Source of the DNA: Galerina marginata
Taxonomy: Eukaryota > Basidiomycota > Agaricomycetes > Agaricales > Galerinaceae
Direction: 5' to 3'
NCBI GenBank assembly: GCA_023014335.1
Contig: JAECYW010000007.1
Coordinates: 992,001 to 1,056,000, forward strand
Length of the DNA: 64,000 bases
Below are positions 56,329 through 64,000 of this stretch, piece after piece. The position numbers were made by a program, and so were the translations under genes. Below the pieces are notes generated by a model. That model saw only the letters and a program-made list of their open reading frames with translations. It had not been told where the DNA came from and searched no databases. Position 1 is the stretch's first letter. Each line of letters starts with the position of its first letter.

Positions 56329-58462
56329 TGCGAATGGCTCAACACTTTCTTGGTTGTTCACTCGAATGCATAGAGTATTTTACTGACGTGACGCCCAATG
56401 TGTTTGGATAGTAACTCACTGCCAAGCAGATTGCAATATTGCCGCCAGCACGTGACCACAACCTCTCGCGGATGAATTGACTCTTCCGAGTTTCTATCGC
56501 AAACTTTCGGGTCGAATTCAACTACTTATTTGCTGGGAGCAATTTTTTGCGCAAATTTGTGGTGACCCTGGAATTAGTGAGTACCAACCGTATTGGGTCC
56601 TCACTGAGACAATTTCCCAACCGCTTTGGCCGCAGTGCATAGTAATATTTATATAAATAATAAAACCATTGATTTCTGGACGTACCAGGTGTTGGAATAT
56701 TGCGTGGCTGTGCGAGCATGCGCAATGCGCTGATGGGTACACGCGCGCCGCGTGCTATTTATCAGGTGATTATTCTGTAGTCTACAGTACATAAAGTAGT
56801 CTACTTTTGTTTCTACCCCCCATCCGTTTGCCCTCTTGCCGTCACAGAGGCCAACCGGAAATCTTATTATCTTGCTTCCCTCCATCTGATCTTGAGATGA
56901 TCACGAGTTTGCAGATCTGATTTCAACACCAGGACCGGACATAGATAAGCATATGCCCCCCTCCTCTACGTCCGGTCTGAGAAACAGGCACGACGGTGAC
57001 TTGGAATGCGATCTGGTCGTGTCGCACCCTTAATATACGTATTCCGGGCAACTCGAACAGAGAGTGCTGTCCTTTGTCCAAAATAACAAATTACGAGATA
57101 CCAGAGGCTCCGGTTAGTGGCCCCAGCGCCGTGGATGACAACGGAGATAGTACCACGATGATATTGCACACAATGGTCAGCGACTGAAGTGATCACCAAG
57201 TGATCACCAAGTAAAAATCACGAATGAAGGGCAGTTGCAGACGAAAAGCTTTTGTTCGTCTTGTTCTTTGCCGTTCACCCTTAGGAGAGCGGGGAGCACC
57301 GACTAGAAACGTCCATCGGAAAGATAAGATCGAACGTCAAGGAATCACATCGAAAATGAGATATGTGTGCTCAAGTCACTTTTGGCACAAAGACACCTGC
57401 TTGGACCCCGCAGCTTTCCTTGCGTCGGTTATCCATATCCGCGACATTCGAGTGCCGAATTTTTGGTCCTAATAACTTCAACAGCTCGATAGTGGAATCG
57501 GTTGGAATCGGGTGGAATCAGTTGAGAATCAGATAAAGTCGCGACATCAAAAAGAGGTCGAGAATTGAAATTTCGAAGCAAAGAACCAAATTAAACGGAT
57601 TCAACGGAAAGCATTCGATGTGTGTGTTATTCCTAGGGTTTCTCAGGCACCTGTAATTGCTTGCGATGGAATCCCGAAGGGGTACAACCGCTGACTGCCA
57701 ATTGGCCATTCCGCGAGAAAATTTTCTGGGACGCCCACTCGAATGTGGAGTCGGGGAAAAGACGGCGGGATGGAAATCTTTTAATATTGTAAGTGAAACA
57801 GAAGGAAGGGGCGTATGTGGATGTGAGTGATCCAAAAGAGCCGAGAAGGAACTCGCGCATGCATATGTACGTAGACAACCCAGAGTCACCCAAAGCTCAG
57901 AAGGATAAACATCAAAAGGCGGGAGAAAGTTCCACTCCGATCTGATTTTCACGGCCACGCCAGTCCTTCAAGGGGTACGCATCAGAAATCGTGACTGCGC
58001 GGAGATGCATAGCCAAAAGAGCGACAGGCTTGAGATGCCGACGAAAAGTCGGCAAAGAATGAAAGGGAACCTGAGGACGCTGAGCGGCCTGAGCAGGTAC
58101 AGCGTAAACTCTCGCATGTTGGTCTCAGGGCAGTTTGTTGCGAAAATTGATACAGATGAGCATGTGGGGAGCCAAGGAGCCCAAGAATTTCTGGAGAAAT
58201 CAGAACGGTAGTGAATCGTGAGGATTGATGAAGCATCGATGAAGAACAAGGATGGCGGATACAAAATAAGAAAGACCTGAAAAGGAACAAGGCGGGAGGA
58301 AGCAAACGGTCCGGTTGTGGATGCTCGCTTGCCTAATTTAGAACAGTCTTCCCTGTCATTGTAACCCGAACAGCCAATGTCAGGAATACATGGATTTTCT
58401 TTCCTTTCTATAAAGCAGCGTCGATCGCTAACTCACCTTCATTGGCACATTCTCTTTTTGCC
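56329..58462. other. Gene-poor stretch, 2.1 kb
   Basis: It lies between the Drn1 start and the carboxylesterase start. Many short frames occur but none has a domain or a continuing exon. Small repeats occur: a doubled TGATCACCAAG word near 57188-57211 and three or four tandem GGAATC-type units near 57493-57530. No tRNA is seen. Confidence 0.45.
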
Positions 58463-60430
58463 ATGGTTCATATCATTTTTATCGCTCTTTGCTCCCTTTT
58501 CCTCCCAACCTTCGCTATTCCTACATTCAAGCCTATCATTGTTCCCCCAGCCGATGCAAACAGAATCCTTTGCCAACTTCCCATTCTTAAGAAGTATCTT
58601 TGTCCACCAAGCGGATCCTCAGCTCTGACAAGGTCGACCGCTCTTGGCACTGCTCAAGGAACTACTGACCCCACAGGCGCCTATCGATTTGCCGTCAAGT
58701 ATGCTTCGTCTACCAGATGGGCACCGTCCACCGTAGCTACTGCATGGAACCTGCCGTACGTCCCCCTAAGATGATTAGATACTCTGATGCTAAACAAAAA
58801 TATTCATCACAGTAATGGCTCTACCAATGTCACTGCCTTGCCTCTGGCCTGCCCACAGGGTGCCGACCCTTCCGCGTACTCTGAAGACTGTCTCTCCATG
58901 GTCATCTATGTTCCTCCCACTCTGACGCTAGTCAGCAATGCTCCAACTTTGGTCTGGTGTGTCTGCTTTTCATTTCCGAAAAATAAAATCTCATGATTGT
59001 TCAAGGATTCACGGAGGTTCGTTCGTCGTCGGCTCAGCCACTGGTCCGGGGTTGGATGGTTCCAATCTCGCAATTGCCACAAACTCTATTGTAGCAGTCG
59101 TACAGTATCGTCTAGGAGTCGTAAGTGTCCACTCATGGTATTAATCCAGCTTCTTTTTGTACTTAAGCATTCCCTTGCAATAGTTGGGCTTCATGGCGCC
59201 TAGCGGGCAAACTAATCTCGCGGTCAAGGATCTCGTCAATGCCCTTAAATTTTTGAAATCAGTTGTTCCTGCATTTGGCGGTAGCACGTCGAAAATAACC
59301 CTAGCTGGTCAAAGCTCCGGTGCCAACATGATCAGGGCTCTTTTAGCTGTACCTTCAGCTTCCTCTCTGTTTAGATCCACCATTTTGCACTCCGATCCCA
59401 TGGTAAGTGCCAGCACACCGTTCACACTGTTTTATGAGACGAACCTGACTTTTTAATTTAAAGAACTTCGGTTTCTTAAGCACGACAACCCAAAGCACGC
59501 TTCAGACCTATTTCAATGGCCAAATAGGTTGTGGTTCGACTGCCACGGCTTGTTTAAACGCTTTGTCTTTAGATACCATATTGACCGCTCAAGACGATCT
59601 TTTCGGCTCTGCCATTGATCTCGATCCGGCTGCGGGCAGAAACCAACCAATCCGCCCCGTCCTAGATGGTTCCTTCATCACTTCTCCCCTGGACTCTACT
59701 GCTGCATTCCCTTCTGTCAGCAAACCTGTATTGATCACTTCTGTTACCCAGGAAGCTGGTTTCGCTATTTATCTCAATTATGCAAATCCCCTGCCCGCTG
59801 ACGGGTTTGCGGGCGTTTCCGATTTTACCTTGGGAGAGGATCGTACTTCAATTATCGTCGCGTCCCCCTTCTACCCCAGCGTTCCGGCCCTCGACGGCTC
59901 TGTCGATGCTCGAGTGCAACTTCAGTCTTTAGGGACCGACTACTTATGGAAGTGCTCCGGCTGGACCTTTGCCAGGAATTGGGTTCAACATGGTGGTACA
60001 GCTTATGTTGGACAATTTGTCGTTGGTGCTACCTACCCAGGCAACGAAGTGGTTCCGTATTGCACGCAACCTGGCATCGTTTGTCATCAGGACGATATTC
60101 AAATAGTGGTAAGACTCTCTTCCCTGAACCTTCGTCCCACGTCAGGCTTGTGTTCCTAATTCTTGTCTTTTTCAAAAAATTTAGTTTGGCACCGTGTCAA
60201 ATCCTACTGCTGCCCAATCATCGCTCACCGCGGAGATGCAGAAGCGATACAAGGCGTTCCTTGCTACCGGCAACCCGAACGTAGCTGGCGTTCCCACATG
60301 GACACCAGCCACCAGCTCTAATGTTCATCCCATTCGCCTAGGGGGATCTGGCGAAGCCGCTGTCGGAGCTTGCGTCCAAAGTTTTTGGGGCTCGGGTGTT
60401 CAATACGACTACCAATTCTACAACGAGTAG
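58463..60430 (+). CDS. Secreted type-B carboxylesterase/lipase
   Basis: Alpha/beta-hydrolase of the cholinesterase family, probably extracellular. Six exons (58463-58755, 58813-58956, 59006-59120, 59184-59402, 59464-60108, 60185-60430) give 553 residues. The N-terminus MVHIIFIALCSLFLPTFAIP is a clear signal peptide. The oxyanion-hole motif is IHGGSF, the nucleophile S228 is in GQSSG, the likely acidic residue is in VTQEAGF, and the catalytic His is in VCHQDDI. Conserved cysteines (ACPQ, SEDC and later pairs) fit the family disulfides. An upstream in-frame TTG at 58442 was ignored in favour of the ATG at 58463. Substrate is unknown; relatives act on lipids, esters of plant polymers or fungal metabolites. 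Confidence 0.92.
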
Positions 60431-60999
60431 ATGCGTAGATGCCTTCAGACTAATGACTTAGATCTTCAGCCCATTAAACTAATCGATTCCGAGCTTTCTT
60501 TATATTAGTATTTATCTACCACGTCTTTTAATTGGTCCCATAACTGTAGCTATACTTACGGAATTTCTTCACCTACTGTATCTGTACCGCGCGCTGTGAT
60601 TTGGCAATAACATGTCATCAGTGATGTCAGCGAGATGAACCTTGACCTGATGATGAGCGTCTGTTCACCTTTTATTCAATCTTCCCATGACTTGTCCTCA
60701 CCAGCTGACCATGACGCATTTCCAGATGGCACAATGCCAAGTTAGATCCGCAGTAATGACATTCCGATATGGGCCCTCCGTATACTCTTTTCAAGGTTTG
60801 AAGCATGCAGGGTTGAAGCTAATTAAAGGTAGTTGAAGGTACGATATTCAGAATTTCAGAGCCCAGATAGGGACTAGTCCTGAACTCTTCTAATACATGA
60901 TATATTAGAGGGTCGTAGACCTAATACTGATTACAAGCGGACAGACCAACCCATGCAGGCCTATGCAAACCCAGCAGGATCACCAAAGCACTCTCGGCG
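60431..60999. other. Intergenic, convergent 3' ends
   Basis: 569 bases between the carboxylesterase stop and the Nudix gene stop. I see no gene, tRNA or clear repeat. Confidence 0.4.
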
Positions 61000-62219
61000 T
61001 TAGAGCTTTGGGATTACAAGGCTCGAAAAGGCCTGCGTTTCGATCTCTGAAAAAATGTCGAAGTTCCGTATCAGGGAAATTTCGTTTGGAGCCTATTTCA
61101 ATGAACATTATGAAAGTAAAACAAACAAAAGCATAAGCAACGATTTCGTTCACTTACCGCAGAACTCATCTTCACGAGCGCCCGATGGAACCGCCCCTTC
61201 GACCCGCCGCGCGTTTCGTCTCCCTCATATGTAAGGATCGTCCTTCCGTTTGAATCTTCACCCAGCCGGCGAGGGTTGATGCACATCCGTCCGAACAAAT
61301 TTCCTGAGAGGAACTCCACTTTTTTTTGCTGATCCGTAGTGTTCATGGACCCTTGTAGTATATCGGCTAGAGTTGACAGAAGGTAGTATTGTGGGGGCAT
61401 CACATTGATCTTCCCTTCACGACATTCATCGAGTGCGATCTTAGGGTGCACAAAACGTGCTTCGATCACTTCCTGCCCACCGTCTGTTTCATGCGTAGAA
61501 AAATATATCAGCCATCGGAGAGAACTCCAAGCATATTCCGAATATTCCGCATGGTGTAACCAAAAACGGAGGTGCAGAAATCCATACTCACCGTGCTTTG
61601 GTATCCTGTCCCGCTTGGCCCCAGACGAAAAACCCGATGATGGTGCCTTCGGTAAGAATGCCACAAAAAATTGGGTATGGAATCGACTGTATTGGATATC
61701 CGGCTTGAACGCACATTTTCTCGTGACTGCCAAGGGGCTTACCGTGGCGGGCCTACAGGAGTTATCCATTGGGTAAATGGTAATAATGAACCGACGTCAG
61801 GTTGGAGGTTCTGTGACTGAAGGAAGTCCTGGAACCGGAGTTTCTGCTGATGGATAGCATGGCGTGCCTCGTCCAGCACTGAATCAGAGGGACCATGTCG
61901 TGAAGAAATTCCAGATGAAGCTAGTAACAAGCCAGACTCTTCAAAGGTTTCCCGGATAGCAGTCATGGCCAGAGACTGATCCTGTTTCTTGTCAAGATTT
62001 CCTCCCGGAAATACCTAGATTGATATAAGCAAAAAATTAATACAAGCCCATGTGGATCAGAAAAGGGAGACGTACATGCATTCCACCAAATGAACTTGCT
62101 TTGGGGTTTCGGTGGACCAGCAATACCTCGTTCCGTTCATTGACGATCACCAAGCTGGCCGAGGGACGTGGTGTGGGTGTTTTTGGAGACGCCATAGAGG
62201 ACGTAGGAGCAGTAGACAT
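61000..62219 (-). CDS. Nudix hydrolase, NUDT19-like
   Basis: Probable pyrophosphohydrolase, with CoA or NADH-type dinucleotides as possible substrates. Exons 62076-62219, 61743-62014, 61592-61686, 61158-61483 and 61000-61092 give 309 residues. FPGGNLDKKQD and AIRETFEESGLLL form the Nudix box, but two extra residues separate them and the usual first Glu is Gln/Asp. This stretched box with FPGG-LD and AIRE-FEE-G is the pattern of NUDT19 rather than classical MutT. The 108-base third intron (61484-61591) is longer than its neighbours. In-frame ATGs at 62318 and 62390 would add 33 or 57 residues, the former giving a basic, hydrophobic N-terminus that might be an organelle signal. The start is therefore open. 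Confidence 0.82.
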
Positions 62220-62822
62220 ACTAACCCGTGCAAGAGCCCTATAAATCACGGAAATTGTGCCGAGAGTGACAACCGTTGGAGATATTTTGGTTGATGCAAA
62301 GTGGCGGATACAATGCATCTCTTGGACCGGTGCCTTCAGCTCGGTTGAAGAGAATGTGATTGTCCTGAAATGGCCATACACACAATACATGACAGGGATC
62401 CCATCGTTCCAAGAATAGGCTTACGAGCGCTGACACAGCTCTGTTCTAATATGCTCTCAAGAAGATGAGGAGTCTTCGTACCGCGGACAGAGTGTGAGGA
62501 AAGAGAAATGTTCACAATGCGCAATGGGCCGCCGCACGACAGTAAACAGAAACCAAAATGTCGGGGTAGGTCGGGGTTACCTGTTACGGCGTATGCTGCC
62601 CACCAACTGCCCCCAGCTACTTACTTGCCAGTGCCAGGAAGGGTAAGACCGTCAAGCCAGAAAAACACTGAGGTCTTTTCATCAGCTTTTCCTACGTGTT
62701 TATTAAGTATTGCTACAGGCATCAGACCAACAGGATATTTGAACCAAGCCATTAAATAACAAGTAAGTAAAAGGGTTCAAGATCAGATCATTGTCGAATT
62801 CCACCAAGTCATTCGCCAGTAA
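62220..62822. other. Intergenic, Nudix 5' side and UBLCP1 3' end
   Basis: Two alternative upstream ATGs of the Nudix gene lie here (62318 and 62390). Nothing else is recognised. Confidence 0.4.
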
Positions 62823-64000
62823 CTATGGCCCAGGTAGATGTTTCACAACATTCTTCCAGTTCTGTTGGCGGGGAGTTTAGAAACAGTCAAAATCTATAAC
62901 AACTTGGGACAGACCTTGTGAGATAGCATGGTGAAATCATTAACACCTGCTATGTGAACCATATAACGAGACAATTTTTGGAGTTCTCTATCAGCCCAAG
63001 CTTCAGGAGTGTGAGCATTCTTGAAAGCGGAGATTTTAAGGCCTTCTTTGGGGTTTAGAGCAAAATTGCGGCTCTGATAAAGAATTCGGTAAGCCGGGAC
63101 TTGGCGAACCATTAAAACATACTAGATCATCGACATGAATAGTGTTTCTGGCATTGCTGGTTTCAAAAAAAAGCCGTTGATACGTAGATTGCGAAGCATT
63201 TACCATGGAACCTCACTCACAATTGAGGAAAATGGTTCCAAATAATTTGCAGAGCCTTAACAGAATGGGTCCATGGCTTGTTATCTCTTTCTGTGAACAC
63301 AGTAAACATGCAGGTTTTGTCGAGAACTGGGAAGAAGTAAATGATAAGCCACATGTATACAATCTGAGAGGATTGCTAATACCGAAAGATATCTGGAAAA
63401 GTGTCAAACAAGTAGGATTGGAATAGGATATTAAAACACCTCATAGTTTCTGTGAGCTCCAACCATTCCAAGTTCAACCAGCTTAGTCTCCAGCCATATC
63501 CAGCTGGTCTGAGACCTGTATACTTACGTCAACTTCGTCTTTCTGCGAGGTACGGGTAAGGGGCTACCATATACAGACTGGGGCAGAGGTAAGGGGCCAC
63601 CACTGTGAACTCTGGATAAATCATACGTACTATCATAATATGGATAAATTGCTTCTAGAAACTCATGGAGACCCGGCCTTGCGCATTCTGCAGGTGGGAG
63701 GCTTCCAGAAGTCAGTGGCTTGGTATCTAGGATCGCTATACAAAGGTTCAATTGTTGTTAGGAGTACCAGTTACGAATTGTGTTACTATAATCAATGTCA
63801 AGAACAAGTAGTTTTTTGCCTTCGCGAAGTGGGTGAATAATGTTCACTTGTAGGTTTTTCGTGGCTTCTTGTACTTTCCGAATATTTCTCGCGTCATGTT
63901 GGTAGCGGTTACTGGCTACCATATTTTCCGTAAAATCGACGTCAAGGTCATTCACAACGTCCGGAAGGGAGCCGAGCTCTGAAATTCTGATATCAGATGG
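62823..64000 (-). CDS. UBLCP1: UBLCP1-like ubiquitin-like-domain CTD phosphatase, 5' end cut
   Basis: Nuclear FCP/SCP-type phosphatase known to act on the proteasome. The visible C-terminal 250 residues come from exons 63787-64000, 63631-63735, 63568-63577, 63440-63515, 63383-63392, 63221-63326, 63123-63156, 62915-63073 and 62823-62861. The phosphatase signature LLVLDIDYT, with the DxDxT nucleophile, is followed by ILDTKPL, RPGLHEFLEAIYPYYDICIW, SQTSWIWLETKLVELGM, FVLDKTCMF and NTIHVDDLSRNFALNPKEGL. Two exons are just 10 bases (ICIW and ISFV blocks), and without them these conserved strings are lost. The ubiquitin-like domain should lie beyond position 64000. Confidence 0.92.

Noticed and set aside
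57480..57535. Tandem GGAATC-like units as a minisatellite or CRISPR-like array
   Set aside because: There are only three or four short imperfect units without spacers of constant length, so this is minor slippage at most.

Overview
This window looks like nuclear DNA of a mushroom-forming basidiomycete (Agaricomycetes-like). Genes are compact and broken by many introns of about 47-70 bases. The set includes a white collar 2 protein, a DASH subunit Dad3, a Zn2Cys6 factor, a DUF1776 protein and a basidiomycete-type F-box protein. Gene models were built by hand. Each joined coding length given is a multiple of three, and most splice junctions restore a family motif.

Layout. 1-9.8 kb: ATG9 (minus, runs off the left edge), leuA (minus), divergent GUS1 (plus), and a small MYND-finger gene (plus). 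9.8-15.2 kb: a complete Ty1/copia retrotransposon on the minus strand, with LTRs identical by eye, a 5-bp target duplication and one intact 1456-residue gag-pol frame. It landed just past the MYND stop codon. 15.3-20.3 kb (minus): cyclic phosphodiesterase, DUF1776 protein, ATP synthase beta. 20.4-29.7 kb: F-box protein (plus), Zn2Cys6 regulator, isovaleryl-CoA dehydrogenase and IP5 2-kinase (minus), AGC-like kinase (plus). 30.6-41.2 kb: BTB-like protein (minus), a gene-poor 2.4-kb stretch, MFS transporter and Dad3 (plus), then ARPC1, WC-2 and a short-chain dehydrogenase (minus). 41.7-53.4 kb: a 2028-residue kinesin and arginase (minus), then an 18-exon aminotransferase (plus). 53.6-64 kb: a CWF19/Drn1 protein with three zinc knuckles (minus), a gene-poor 2.1-kb stretch, a secreted type-B carboxylesterase (plus), a NUDT19-like Nudix hydrolase (minus) and the C-terminal part of a UBLCP1 phosphatase (minus, runs off the right edge).

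Most genes are unrelated housekeeping functions, and I see no classic secondary-metabolite or defence cluster. leuA (leucine synthesis) and GUS1 (Glu-tRNA charging) share a 182-bp divergent promoter that holds a perfect inverted repeat. Arginase and the aminotransferase also share a divergent promoter. The points most worth a second look are: a 2-isopropylmalate synthase whose C-terminal unit is duplicated; the inverted repeat in the leuA/GUS1 promoter; 8-10-nt micro-exons in three genes; six GC-AG introns in five genes; a very recent copia insertion apparently primed by an initiator-tRNA half; and zinc knuckles inside Drn1.
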